A stretch of 64,000 bases of DNA from Sabellastarte sp. h YS-2021 (taxonomy: Eukaryota > Annelida > Polychaeta > Sabellida > Sabellidae), in assembly GCA_964017235.1 (NCBI GenBank), contig OZ024934.1, positions 81,372,706-81,436,705 on the forward strand, read 5' to 3'. The translations under genes and the position numbers were made by a program. The notes below the pieces were generated by a model. It was not told the DNA's origin. It saw nothing but the letters and a program-made list of their open reading frames with translations, and made no database searches. Of this stretch, positions 21,530 through 34,542 are shown in pieces (the first letter of the stretch is position 1; each line of letters opens with the position of its first letter).

Positions 21530-24078
21530 ATCAATAAAAAGCATAAAGTTTTCCTTTAAAATGCTATTGTAATAAGTCTGTTACTTGTAGAAACACTGTT
21601 AATGCGCATCAGATGGTCAAATCCAAACAGAGGCAGTTTAGGAGTTCCTTGACATTTTTAGATTCTAGACTAGCCACATCAATTTGTTGTTCGAAGGAAA
21701 AGAACTATCAGTTCCTGCAAGATCCTTGTAAGACAAACTGATTTACCATTATGGTGACAAGAGTTATCTTTACGCTGGCCTGAGTCATAGTTTGTACCAT
21801 ACGACTTATCTTTTGCATGCCATGGTCTTTTCACTCTGGCTGGTTGGTGCTCAATTTAAATGGCAAAATGCTGCAGGCAAAACAAAACTGTAATAGACAC
21901 TGTTACATATATCTAAACGAAAGAGTGAGATGTGCTACTTTACAGTATTTTGGGGGCATCTGTAAAATTGTAGACAAAATTATGTAAAATGATTGTGTTA
22001 GACTGACAAATGATTTGTTTGGGGACCCAAAGAGAATGAAAAGTGACAAGCATAGGAAACTACATTAGTACCTTTGCGCCATCAAAGAAAGCATCTATCA
22101 GATTCAGATTACTTAATAATAAACAATTTTTTCCAAAAATCAATTCTACCAAACGCAGGCTAGAGCTGAATTACTTAGTGTGCTCGATTTACAAGTGATT
22201 TTAACATTATTTTTCCAAGGAGCTTGACTATGACTGGATAATTAAACACCTGAAATTGATTTTAAAACAATTAACCAAGGTAAGGCACAGCAATTTGATT
22301 TAACATTCAAGCCTTAAAAACATTTGCTTGGGTCTGACAGATGTCATAATGATAACCCGGTACAATCTACAATGGCCATCCATAAATATTGTGCTTGGAT
22401 ATTGATGTTTGAAAATAAGCATTAATTAGCTTAATTAACTAATTAATTAACACTTAACGTGCTCCCGTTTCTTGTGAGAAACTGAGCTGGTTGTTGGGTG
22501 GGATATAAAACCTCAACTTTGACCTTTGTAAGAAATTTACTTATATCATGTATCTATGTTCTGTTGAATTATAATCTGTATAGTTTCTGTTGTTACTGGG
22601 CTGTTCAAGTTGTAAACTGCTTAAAGAAATGAAACAGGAAAAAAGGCAAATAACCGTAAGGTGATATAGATTTTAGATACCTCAACTGACAACTATTTAA
22701 TGATGGCTGGAGTGTTTATTATGATCATTTATTGACCTAAACATTTCATCAGCTACCAGTAGCAACAAAACCCAGACATAAAAATCATTTCCAAAAGTGA
22801 TCATAAACCTTTCTCTCAATGTACATACTTCAATCGAAATATATCTTTGGAGAAATCCAAACAAGTCTTTGACTTTCCAACCCAAGAGTCTGCCAGGAAA
22901 ACCACTGGTACTTCATGGCTCTGAAATTGTTATGACATAACCTTTGGTTTCCAAGGAAATAATGTTTTACCCTGCGTTTATATATTTGTTTATTGGAGAC
23001 AGTGTTGATATACAAGGAGTTTGTCATTTCGACTCCCTTATGAACACCCGTTGGTGAAAGCACAAAATTGAACAAAATTTGCCCAGTACATTAATAAATT
23101 CAAGCCAACAATAAGTTATTTCCTGTTTTTTGTCAGTTTTAATTATTGTCTATGTTTTCCCATTTGATATTGTTAATTTCGATTTGCAAATTTACGTAAA
23201 TATTTTGCGTTAGAAAACTGAGCGGAAATTGTCTTTCTTCAAATAAAAAGTTCAACTAACTTATTCTCTAAAACTGCTTGTTACACTGATTGCGTCCGTG
23301 CCCACTTTAATAACCTCCCGTTGTTCCTTGGGTTTGAATTAACTCGCTTTGAAATTAGCAATTAAGGTTGATTTCAGTCAACGGATGGAGTTTATCTTTT
23401 TGTAGATGTTTTTCAAGTTAGTTTGACTGTTTAAATTTAATCTTTTAGGTCCCGTGTTATTTTCCATTTGTAGTCAAAACATAGAGTAGAAACAAGTAAT
23501 TACAGTATTATTAAAACATAATAGTCTCTACTATAACTTGCCCTTAGCTTTTACTGTTCAGTTAGTAAAGTTTGTCATTCAGCCATAAGCTTGTCACATA
23601 CATATTGTGATAATATTAAACTTTTACACAATGAACTTTCAATCTGGAATATTTTGGACTTGTAGCATTTGTTTTAATATAAATATTTGTCAACGTTGAG
23701 AGCTTCTGGGAACAGGTATCGGTGGACGATGATCTTCACTTTCTCGACAGTGGTAACTGTTTCTCTTTTTAATACACATTCACACCTTTCCGATAAGACA
23801 TAATAATGTTTCCATGTCTGGAAGTATTTGTTTTAACTGTAGACAGAATCACATGGTACAAGTCTTTCTCTTGCTTAGTTTGGATCAATAAAAAGATCTA
23901 TCAAAAGAAACTTTTTTTTTGCTAGAGAAATCCAACGTAGAGTTTAAGTTAGCCATTGCAAACCACTTAGTCTTAGTCTATATTCATTTATACTCTAATT
24001 ATTTAGTCACCTGTATATCTACTATAATATTAGGATATCTCAATAAGGATTGTTTATCCCTTTCAATTAACACTATTT
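21530..24078. other. AT-rich stretch, mostly featureless
   Basis: Apart from a SINE family A tail scrap (about 22495-22526, AAAACCTCAACTTTGACCTTTG type), no supported feature. Open frames are short and without motifs. Confidence 0.5.
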
Positions 24079-24143
24079 TAAAAATTAATAAATATTCTAT
24101 ATCTGCACTTTAAAAAATTAATAAATATTCTATATCTGCACTT
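24079..24143. repeat. 32-33 bp tandem duplication
   Basis: Two adjacent copies of an AATTAATAAATATTCTATAT-containing unit, differing by one A in a homopolymer. Confidence 0.85.
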
Positions 24144-25834
24144 CCTCTCGTAGGTTAATTTTTTTAAGGGAAATAAATCTCCACATAAACCACAATTAAT
24201 TCCGGTAAACTATAGGATCTCTGTTTCACAAATTTTTACAGTTGTTTTATTTGTATATATATTGGTAATATAGTTATATAAATGGTTACAAAATATATTT
24301 AATATCAATCTTCATGTATATCTAAGTACATTTATGTCTGTTCTGAGATATATTCAAGTTAAAGTATTAAGTTAACTAGTGCACAGGGTCACAACATACC
24401 ATAGACACCACTGTTTCTGAGAGAAATGGTTTTTAAAGAGAAAATAAATCTCATGAAACACTTTTACACTTTTACATGGTTCTATCAATTTTAAGTAATC
24501 AGAAGGACTAAATAAGATGACGGTTAATAAAAAACTTTGACAAAAACAAACAAAAATCTCATTTCTGAAACTATTTTCTCTTTTAGAATTTTGTTAGTAA
24601 AAAAAGGTGTTTTTAACCAAAATTTTAAAAAAGGTTTTTAAATTTCTGTTAATTTAAACGATTTTTATTGCTAATTGAATACAAAAACTGTTTAGAAAGC
24701 AAATAGGACAGATGTGTTTTATCCTTGACTAACATGAAGCACTGGCTTAATTAATAATATAATACATTGAAACATATTTTTAGGGTAGTATTTGGACCCT
24801 AGAAGTTATATTCGAGGGTTTCAAAACGACAAAATCAAAATAGGGTCTCATAGATTTTAATCAGTTTAATTAGTTTCAATTAAAGTTAACGAAATTCAGA
24901 AACAATTCTTTGTAAACATCTGGAGTAAAACTGTATTTTATAGGAGAGCAAGTTTAGCTTCATTTACTAAATTATTTTATAATTTGTATTTAGGTTTGGT
25001 GATAATTAATGCAAAAATGCAAAATACCACGAAGAAAAGCCATAGTTAATAAAATCAATATAATTATCACCATTACTTGATAAAGAAAGTTCTGATGGTA
25101 AATTCAGTATTTTCACATATACAGCATCACACATTCTGGAAATAGACTGATGACCAAACTTATGTTAGGAACTCTCCTATCTCCTGTAAATTAAATGGTT
25201 GCTGTACCATTACTGCATAATTAGCATTTCTTTTCTGTGTCAAAATATGGTCATTGTCCTCCCCCCAATCTAATCAATTTCTTCAGCAAAACTGTAGAGG
25301 AATGTTCATGAGTTTCACAGGAGAAAAACAGTATTCCGGTTATAGTTGCTGGAAGTCTTTTGTGTCTGGGGCATAAACAAAGGGTTTTGACAAATGTTAA
25401 ACTTAACAGAAACTTTGTTATTTCTTTGAAGCTTCATGTAAAACACGAGTGGCTATTCAAACATACATACAATGCAATGTACTACTCTGAGTTACTGTAA
25501 CAGCTACATGTGTGTACTTATGACACGGAAAAAAGACTGTTAAAAGGACAAATTCTAACAATTGTTGACATATATATAATCCATGTGCAAAGGACCTAAG
25601 ACACTGACAAACATACATGGCAGCTTTAAAAAAATATTAATAAAGAAAATATATGTTCTTGCGTTATTTATATGGAGGACCACTCCAATACAAGGTAGGA
25701 ACCCATGTGGCTCTTGCTTACTCCCGGCTTTCATGGCATTAAGCTAGTTATATCGTCTCTAATCCTCTGGACAAGGGAGTAGTTGACATTCTGCTGCAGA
25801 CTCCGCATTCTACATTATAAGCTCCAGAGGCCAG
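24144..25834. other. AT-rich stretch without a recognised feature
   Basis: No tRNA, rRNA or coding signature found. Confidence 0.5.
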
Positions 25835-26985
25835 TTTCACGAAAGGTCTCAAGCCTGGTCTCCGACTCAAATCGGAGACTTTTGGCTCAGCTATATATGA
25901 CGTTATGAGACTCAATGAATTTACCAAAGAGACTCGACTTGAGGCTTGGCTAAGTCATACATTCAAATTTTAGGCTACCAAGGAGGTAGCTCAATTTTTT
26001 GAGGCCAGAGTCTCAAGCCTTGACCATAGCATATCAAACAGTGAACTCATATAGAACTAGAAACGCACTCGAAGAGTGCATGCCTCTGCCATTTGGTTTT
26101 GCCCTGGTTCATAGCATCTGGCACAGGCTTGGATATATTATTGACAGTATTGTGGAAGTGTCGTGTATTTATTGCCCAGCAATCTGACAGTGAATGATGG
26201 AGGTATAAAAGTATATACTGAAAATGGCCCTCACAGTCTCACAATGAGAAACAAAGGCCTTTGAAAATTCCTGGATTAAGATGGTGATCTAAATCGCCAC
26301 CGGATCATCTGATGCCAGTGCTATTGCCAACAATTACTTGAATTTTTTATCAAAATATGTCCAATATTTTTCGAGTTATTTTTTGCAAACAGACAGATGG
26401 ACAAACGAAACAATGCAATCAAAAACATATCCTCTTAGGCTGAGGTAGCAATACTTCTTTTGTAATTGTCAAAGCTTGCACTTTTAATTTGTGACCTAAG
26501 TATAGACACAGAGTCTGAATGAAACATTTTTTCTAAAGTAAACCACACTTAAGACGAAAAAACTCAGGTACAAATTTTATGAAAGATCTTAAACCAAGCC
26601 CAGTCTCAGCTTACACCCCTGGTTCAAATCTGAGGCCTCAAATCCTCTTTTTAAAATGACTCAATTTGGTCAATTCAATTTGTTTTCAACACAGTTGCTT
26701 AGGAATATACATAGTTTAAATGTAATCATTAATGATTAAAGAAAAAGTCTTCGGAGACTCTGGACTCAAAACTTGAGCCACTTCCTGGGTTGGCCCATAG
26801 TTTAGCCCATGATTCAGCCTGATATCAAGTTAAATATCTTTGTGAAATCATTTAAGGAGATATTCATTTTACGTGAGGTCCTGTGTGATGAATCACTTAC
26901 GTTCATTGACTCAGCCAAATAAACTCAAATATTTGAGTAAAAAGTCTCAAACTTGTGTCAGAGATCAGGCTTGAGCCCTGGCATT
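25835..26985. repeat. Diverged GGTCTCAAG-type MITE remnants
   Basis: TTCACGAAAGGTCTCAAG at about 25836 matches the terminus of the MITEs at 38420-39640. Further GAGACT, GAGGCTTGG and TCTCAAGCC words in both orientations occur to about 26020 and again at 26565-26985. The pieces are separated by an unrelated repeat (26060-26460), which looks like an insertion splitting an older element. Confidence 0.5.
26060..26460. repeat. Inverted, diverged copy of the ACCTCCACCAAGGAGG-type marine repeat
   Basis: Starts GCACTCGAAGAGTGCATGCC, the complement of the CTCTCCGAGTGC end at 11080. It contains CACCGGATCATCTG, TATCAAAATATGTCCA, CGAGTTATTTTTTGC and AACAGACAGATGGACAAAC, and ends near CTGAGGTAGCAAT. Orientation is opposite to 10767-11091. 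Confidence 0.6.
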
Positions 26986-29762
26986 AAATCGACTGGCAAG
27001 GCCAGTGTCTCATCCTGAGACTGGGGTCAGTGTGACACCTTTCTGGAAAGCAGACCAGGAGATCTTAGAAAACTACAAAATTCATTTGGGGTGTCAGGAC
27101 AGACTGGTGAACTTGTCAGCGTGGCCTTAACCTTAAGTGAGAAAGCTTGCTGTGGCATGCTATTAGCAGATGGTGTACAGTGCCGAACCATGACAAATTG
27201 GTGTACAGTGCTTTCCTATACATCCTCAGCAAATCATTATAATTTGACTATACAGCAACAATTAAACTCAGATCAATCGGTAAAAGATTTATTTATTTCA
27301 AACAGTCAAACTGTGAGTTTGGCCAAAGTAATTGAAACATTGATATTTAGTGAATTGTAATAGGCCTTGGTGGCAAGCTATGAACTGTTGGGAGGTTTTG
27401 TGGCTTGAATCTGAGATTTGAAGCTCATCAAAAACTAGATACCAAAACCACCAGTCTAACTTGACATGCGCTGTGTCTTCAATTAAGAACATTCTGCATA
27501 TATACCGAACGTTCGTCCTTTATGTACCAAGGGAATTATTTTCCACTGTCCCAGTTTAGCTGTTTACAAAAAAAATTGGAGTAATAACATATGTTTTGTT
27601 AAGTAAATAAAGCATATATTGTTGATGTCATGTTAGAATAGGCATGTAGCATTAAAAAGCATGTGTCTATGCAGAATTTTAGATGGTTAAAGGGCAGAAA
27701 GCACCCAGGCTTCACCTTCTTGTTTCCGGCAGTTTAAACTGTTTAAAATTCTGCAAAGATGCATGTTTTCTCATGCAATATTCCTGTAACAACAATAAGT
27801 TATTGAATTGTCCCACTTTTATCGGATCAATAGGTATTAACAACTTATAACATAGGGGGACACTTAAAATGAATTTCTTCCTTATTTCTGGTCAGATTTT
27901 CGTTTATTTTTTTTCACCATTTTGTAGAATGAATTTATTTCTAAAACTGCTTTGGCAAACCAAACATTTTTGTTGCAAATAGAAAAAAAAAGTTTTCACA
28001 CTTTTGCCCACAATGTGACTCCATACTATTAAATGTAACTGAGCCCAAAAACCTATAAATAAAAACTTGCATTTTGTTCTTGTTTTGGAATGTTTAGATA
28101 AATATGACAATTATTTAATCAGTCGTGTTGGTTCAACAGCCTGTTATATACTGCTGCTAGCTTACACCTCCCAGCACCCAATACTTTTCTTTATGCTGGC
28201 TTGCTGGGCATGAAATTTGCGTTGCCACAAGTAAATCATCAGGTGTTGGGATATTGTCACTGTTTGTATAGACCTGCCTCTTGCTTGCTGCAATCCACTG
28301 TTGGGAATACCAATAACATATATATCCACCCTCCCTTTCCATTCTGTTGGTCTGTGTTTTGCTGAACAATTTTTCACTTAATGTAATTTACATTCTGTAT
28401 GCCATCCACTGTCACTTAAGTTTCTTTTTGTTTTTGGCAATAAATAAAAATGACATACTGATGGTAAATAATATAATTCCTATTTTATTTGACAACTATG
28501 ACAACTCTCGAGTGCAGATATTGCTCTATCTTACCATGCAAAATCACAAACCTCGGGGCTATTGTAATTATTGTCTAATCAGAGTGCAAAAAAGCACTTA
28601 AGCTTAAGAACAGAAAAACAAGTCAACAAGCACACCTACTATACAGTATAACTCAACAAGAGCCTTTGCTTTGTTTCTTTTGCCAATAACCAGTAGCTTG
28701 CTTTTACTGGGATGAGTTGTCACTCACTGGGGGAGGCTGTATTCAATGGCCACAGTGTAACTGTGTATTTACATTGAGATCCAGTTATAAGTAGTATTGT
28801 TACCTGTTAAGTGTTGTCAGTGGTTATAATATTGGCTCAACTTGTCTGAAACTTAATCAGTGTGGAGGTGTTGCAAAGGTGCCTCTTTCAAAGTAATCAG
28901 TAAGTATATGTTACCTATGGATACATTGGTGTAAAACAATGATGGATAAAATTATTTAATTGGTCAGTTTGGAACACTTGTAGATATGCCTATTTGATAC
29001 GTGTTGTGCTTATATTTTGCAGCTGCAATGTGCAAAAGGTATAAATAACTGATATTATCATGGGTTTCTAATGTCCAATATAATTATACATTAGCCATGC
29101 TAATTCTACATGACTGTACATGTTTACTAATTGAGTAGAAGCATGCAGTTATGGTGATCTTTTGGAATCTCTATACAGGATAATTAAAAGATCAATCTCT
29201 GTGTGTATAGTGAAGTGATCTTTCTGATCTTGTATCACAACGTGGGCGTTAATACATAAAGAAGTACACCTTAGGATTATAATGCAGAGGAGTGAATATA
29301 TACTTGTGGAATAACCCTAAGATGAGAGTAATTTGCCAGAACTAGCTGTTTGCCTGATTCGTGGGGAGATTTGTTGCTGTGTTTCACTGCAGTTATAGAG
29401 GAAAAAACACAAGTTGCCATAAATCTTTTAATGAACATCTGAAGCAACCAGTTATCCTCACTTCTCTTCACCTAAGTTGAATATGCATTTTTTTTCATCA
29501 ACTAAGATGATTGTTTCTGTCTTTTCCAACTCATTATTATACATGATACACAGTCCATTATGTTAAACACTAACTAATACCATTTAGGTATACTGATGTT
29601 CTACTATTGCAACTAATCGTCGGTTAGCTGATTTTAAACTCAGGCTGTTACTATGGCTGATTCTGTCCAGAACGTGATATCTCCCAAGTGAAAAGATCAC
29701 TCGGATGGACAAAAAGATCAGTTTTAGAAGCCACTTCTAACCTCTATGATTAAACTTGTAAC
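26986..29762. other. Stretch without a recognised feature
   Basis: Short open frames (up to 89 codons at 27091) without family motifs. No RNA genes seen. Confidence 0.45.
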
Positions 29763-30420
29763 ATTAATCTAATCTAATCTACTGCTTTGCAGGCGCAATA
29801 TCTTCCCCACTTAGGGGACTCAGTGCGCTAGTTAACAAAAATCATTTTTAATAAGGAGAGTCGAGGGGCGTTCAAGGTCATTGTTCCAGAGTTGTGGGTG
29901 AGACCGAGAGGGAACAAGACTAAGTTGGGAAACTAGAATTGAAAAGGTAGGTTTTGAGGTGTTTCCTGAAAGATGCGACAGAGGGACGGTTTCTTATTTG
30001 GAAGGGGAAAGAGTTCGAAAGAACTGGGGCGTAGTGACTAAAAGAATTAGAGAAGTGTTTAATTGATTTATGAACTCTACGGTCAAAAGTGGGGGTATGA
30101 AGGAACTTGAGTTTAGGGGTACTATGCCTGGTATTTCTGAAAGAAGTGAAGGGGTGAATTAATTCTCTTAGGTAAACAGGTTGACCTTGGTTGAGGATTT
30201 TGTATGTAATGAGGCCTATTTTGAATTGTACCCTGTACCTGACTGGAAGCCAAGTGAGGTTTTTCAGTTGAGGGGTGATGTGAGAAAATTTTGAGGAACG
30301 GGTAACAACCCTGCAAAGTGAGTTTTGCACTAGTTGCAATCTCCGTAACTCAAAATCAGTGAGTGATAAGAACAGGGAATTGCAGTAGTCCAATCTGGTG
30401 CTAACCAACATTAAGCCCCT
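29763..30420 (-). pseudogene. 3' end of a LINE: RT C-terminal region and ATTAG-repeat tail
   Basis: A 5'-truncated non-LTR retrotransposon. The 163-codon open piece (30411-29920) reads STRLDYCNSLFLSL, LRRLQLVQNSLCRVV, HITPQLKNLTWLPVRYRV and FKIGLITYKIL. This is the classic thumb and C-terminal order of Jockey/CR1/L2-like RTs that follows the YADD palm. After the stop comes a short 3' UTR containing a GTCCCC...GGGGA stem-loop. The tail on the minus strand is tandem ATTAG units (TAGATTAGATTAG), as in L2/CR1-type LINEs. The upstream border at about 30420 is abrupt, consistent with incomplete reverse transcription. It may be the same clade as the relic at 981-1432, but the two pieces barely overlap in domain content. 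Confidence 0.85.
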
Positions 30421-30499
30421 AACACTCTTGTACAGTAATCAGTACACTCCTAAACTCTATACTCTTACATCCCAGTGTATGTTAGATTCCAAGTTTATA

Positions 30500-30705
30500 T
30501 TAGACTCCCTCAGGTCCTTTTGTCTTTAGTAGTTATATGAGGACTGAATGACTTTTTAAAGAATTTGGTGCTGACAATTTTTTTGTATTTCACCAGACAG
30601 TAATATCCCCACCCATCAGATGGATTCATAATGATTCAATGTATGGCAGATGTGGTGGAATAAGAAATACAAAGACTTGGAGCAAGTCAAAGTGTTTAAT
30701 CTTCT
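30500..30705. repeat. Dispersed repeat, inverted relative of 35780-35895
   Basis: A 24-bp block here (30674, AATACAAAGACTTGGAGCAA core) is the exact reverse complement of 35785-35808. A second block (GGTCCTTTTGTCTTT near 30510) matches inverted at about 35879. The rest is diverged. Confidence 0.55.
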
Positions 30706-32159
30706 ATTTGAAAACATTAAGTGGTTTCATTTTTGCAGAAGAGTGTTTACAAGATAGACCGTAGCATCCAAAAGATCAGTGATAACAACTTAAAAACTAG
30801 TGTAAGATCAGTTGTAACTAAAGTATAACTCAAAATGTCTGTCGTGAGTGCTCGGGATGTACATGACCACTCGCTTTTTAAGCAAGCCTGATATTTTAGA
30901 TAAGCCTCTACGATCTTCCAACCTTGCTTAGTGAAAAGATAAGTTTTTTTATGGCCGATAAGATTTAGCCCAGGACAACATTATAGGGATAGCTGGGAAG
31001 CAATCTCATGATGAAGGATGTTTCTCTAGTGAATTGTCCTTAGATGTATACAGCATAAGTAAACATGAGAACCTTTTCTATTTATATATACTGACTTATC
31101 TAGAAGTAGATGTATTCTTTTGGTTGATTGAGATACAGAGATCTTTTTATATGTAATATACTTAATTACATCAAAGTTTATACCCAGTAAACTCTTCATA
31201 GGTTTTCATTTATATTTTCATATGATCCCCCAGCTTCTCAAAATCCTATAGGCTTTTAAATTTGTTGTGTTCAATAGATCTCCAAATGTATCAGCAATTT
31301 AGGTCACATTTTAGTGTACAAAGTCTTCCTGGATTTCTCTCCAGGACTGCAGGTGAGATTAAGTCACTCTAACAAGTTATAATTAAATAATGTCTTCATC
31401 ACCACAGTCTCCAACCAGACTCAGTTTGTCACTGAAGCATTGATAAAATGACAAACTTATGTCATTGCAGGTTCTCTGTACCACATACATCTGTCTATAT
31501 CCAGCATAAAATCCTTAGTCTCTGAGATCTGAAACAGGGGGTGTTACCAAACAGGCAATCTGGTGCAGGTTCAGCTCGGGCTAAGGGAGAAATCAATTAG
31601 CTCATTTGTTCTTCAGTTAATGGTATACAGCTTGCAGTCTTCACAGAACTACGAGAGAGTTTTTTTAAAACTAAATTTGTCTACTTATCATGCGGCTATC
31701 GACTGCCCCAGTTTGAAAAGTCAAAGTTTGCAATCAAGTGAGTAGGAAGACCTCGTATTTTAGGTTTGTGCTTTTTGTTATTTGGTTACAAATTCTGAAG
31801 CTAGGTATATACTTGGCTATGGATTGCTCAAGTAGATAACTATTTGTCTGAAGCTACAAATGTGTACTTTGTAATGGTTTAAATGGATACATATTTAATG
31901 ACCCCCTAAACAGACCAGTTCATTTGAATGTAATTAACTTTCAGTTTCCTTTATTGCAGAAATCCACTGCTGACATAAGGGATTTAGATGTCACACAAAA
32001 TGCACCCTTTCTCTACAATATAAAGATTATTACATACTTTGAATATTATAATATATGTTTTGATAAACTATATGGCTACATTCTCCAAAAAGTGACGTTT
32101 TAGTGGTTCCTGTTATTGTGTGGTGTTTTAAAGCCTCAAAGCAGGACTTACTCAAAGAT
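30706..32159. other. Stretch without a recognised feature
   Basis: AT-rich with no motifs or RNA-like structures identified. Confidence 0.45.
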
Positions 32160-32330
32160 TCCAGAAGTCTCAGTGACCAAGTAATTAACACGTTTAACAC
32201 AGCACAGGATTACTTAGTTCTAACCTCTGTGGTTGTAAGTTCGAATCCAGCTAACGACAGCCTGAGGAATCCAGCTTCCAGTCTTAAATTTAAAGCACTA
32301 AGCACTATACAACATATACTATATTGATAA
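32160..32330 (+). repeat. Possible tRNA-derived SINE relic
   Basis: A good B-box (GTTCGAATCC at 32240) lies about 60 bp downstream of an A-box-like GACCAAGTAATTAAC stretch, followed by a non-tRNA tail rich in TTAAAGCACTAAGCAC. It does not fold as a convincing tRNA. No second copy was found in the window. Confidence 0.4.
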
Positions 32331-33282
32331 ATTCTTAACTTCTATGAATAAAGTGCACTAAACCAAACAAAGACCAAAATAATTCAGTCACCAAAAGCTT
32401 ATGTACATTTCACAGGGAAAATATGAGTGTTCTCTGAAAGTCTCTGTCATTTTCCTTTCCAAATTATTATTGAATATTTATTATTGTATTGTTTTGTTCA
32501 ATTAAAGTCATAAATACTCTTCAGCCAATAGAGTATCCAAAGACAAATAGTAATTTTACTCATTTATAAGTCTGTGGGTTATTACTATTGGCTAGTGTTC
32601 AACCTCTCCTTATTATTGAGGGCCTAGGGACTTTATCTTGTGATCTTGATGTAACCAAGATAAAAAAGAAAACCTTTTTTTTCTCTATGGTTTGTCACTT
32701 CAGGGACCATGTAGTGTCAGACACAAAAGTAATAACTCAGTCTGTTATTACAACTTGGGGTATTCATTTTCATTACAAAGCTCATTGCTATGTTTTCTGG
32801 TATAGTGTGGTCATTAGACTTAAGTCCGGGTTTATTATTATTATAGAAGAGATTTTTTTTTTGTCTGAAGACAGTGATTTTTTTTTTACTCTGAGTGCTG
32901 AAAGAGTTCCATAAATTGTCAACTTTATGCAAGGCATTCAGACTTGAACATATAGAGAATACTGTTGTTGTTTTTTTTTCAGAGGATTATTGGATATTAG
33001 CATGAAATCTAAACGTGAAAATATAAAGACAAAATTCTGCTCCATACTGGCAAGTGACAAAAGACACAGCACTGCAGGGGAATTTTGAATATACTTTCAG
33101 ATGTTATTGGCTACGGTTGGCTAATTGAGAAAATACTATAAACTTATATGTGTGATGTTCACCACAATATGTGAAATTTGCCACTTGACACCCTATTAAA
33201 AGTTAGATGAAATCTTCAAAATTTGGGACAGTTTTGTAGGAAAGGAGATCAGTGGTCTAGTGTAGTCACAGAAATCACTATA
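32331..33282. other. Stretch without a recognised feature
   Basis: An open frame of 108 codons at 32588 has a poly-Lys/poly-Phe low-complexity look and no family motif; I do not consider it a gene. Confidence 0.45.
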
Positions 33283-33350
33283 TATAGGTTAATGGCCAAG
33301 TAAGTGTCCAATATTAGAAAATAATGGATTATTTACGAGGTCCCGCAGTG
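33283..33350 (+). repeat. Single arm of the AAGTGTCCAATATT foldback repeat
   Basis: GGTTAATGGCCAAGTAAGTG, CCAATATTAGAAAATAATGG and ACGAGGTCCC match one arm of the palindrome at 37278-37398. No opposing arm is present here. Confidence 0.7.
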
Positions 33351-34295
33351 TACATGAGACTTTTGACTTATGTAGAGACGTCTGTATCTGACCATTCAAC
33401 TTAATCATTAATTTCATTAAGTAGATTCACGAGGACTGTCATTTTTATATTATGCAAACTGGCTATCAATATTTTAAGGAAAACTGTCACACAGTTGTGG
33501 ATTTGAGGGAACAAATTCGTCCTTATAAACTATTTTGAACTACTTTTCCTGACATTCTTTGGTTTGTGACTGATGCTCATGTGCGACTTTGGCATGCACA
33601 GGTTTTGCATTTCAAATGCATTTCAGTCTTTATAATGTCATATAAACGTAAGTATAAACTGTCGAGACACTTTCAAAGGACAAATGAGGAAAAATTAGAG
33701 AAAAAATTGCGAGAAATTATTCAACAATTTATTTAACCGCAAATTCCCGAGCTCGATATTTACTTTAATTAGAATATCTTTCTACTCAACAGGATTCCAC
33801 TCAAGTTGATTCATATGGCCTTAACGTACACCAAATATGGCCCCATGGAAATTAAAAAACCTTTATCATTCCTTTAGAAATTATTGAACAATATGTGTGA
33901 CTGGGTGATTTTCCTGCCTGTTTACTAACAAATACATTCAATGTCACTTGAAAGTAATACTCAGCAAAGTAAGTATAGAATGTATTTGTCCCAGAAAATG
34001 GTGCTCCGATGTTTAGAACACTAAATGAAAAAAGGGTAACAACGTGCAACAATAGGATGTTATTTACGCATTGTGAAATATTCATCTCATGGTTTTTGTT
34101 ATTTTTTACATCTTGCCAATAAATATGAAATTGTTTACAATGAACAGTGCCTTCAAGTTGAACTTAATTAAAGTGAAGAAGACAAAAATGTGTCTGAGTT
34201 GAATTATTTAAACAGTAAAAACTCAACAATGGTATCTACAGTGTACAATGTACCAGCATTTATGTGCAGATATTCATGGAAAATGAGTCCATAGG
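33351..34295. other. Stretch without a recognised feature
   Basis: AT-rich with no supported genes. Confidence 0.45.
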
Positions 34296-34542
34296 CAGGG
34301 GCGGATCCAGCTTTTATGTAAGGTGGGGGTTCACATCAGACATATTATAACTAAGGGGGTCGGGGGCATGCCCCCCTGGAAAAAAATTTTTTTTGGTAAA
34401 AATAGAGTGCATTTCCTGTAAATTTAACACCACTGTCAAGAAATAATTTTGTACTTTGGGTTGAACCCCTTTACATTATTTTTCAAGGGGGGGGGGGGGT
34501 TTCGAACCCCCTGACCCCCGCCCCCCCCTGGATCCACTAGTG
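34296..34542. mobile_element. MITE with GGGGCGGATCC-type termini
   Basis: Starts CAGGGGCGGATCCAG and ends CTGGATCCACTAGTG, imperfect inverted termini. The interior is GC-rich near both ends (GGGGGTCGGGGGCATGCCCC, a local palindrome, and a G/C-run mirror) and AT-rich in the middle. Length is about 247 bp with no coding capacity. The superfamily is uncertain (hAT-like termini are possible). Confidence 0.6.

Noticed and set aside
32588..32914. 108-codon open frame
   Set aside because: Low-complexity Lys/Phe and Ile runs from A/T homopolymers, with no domain signature.
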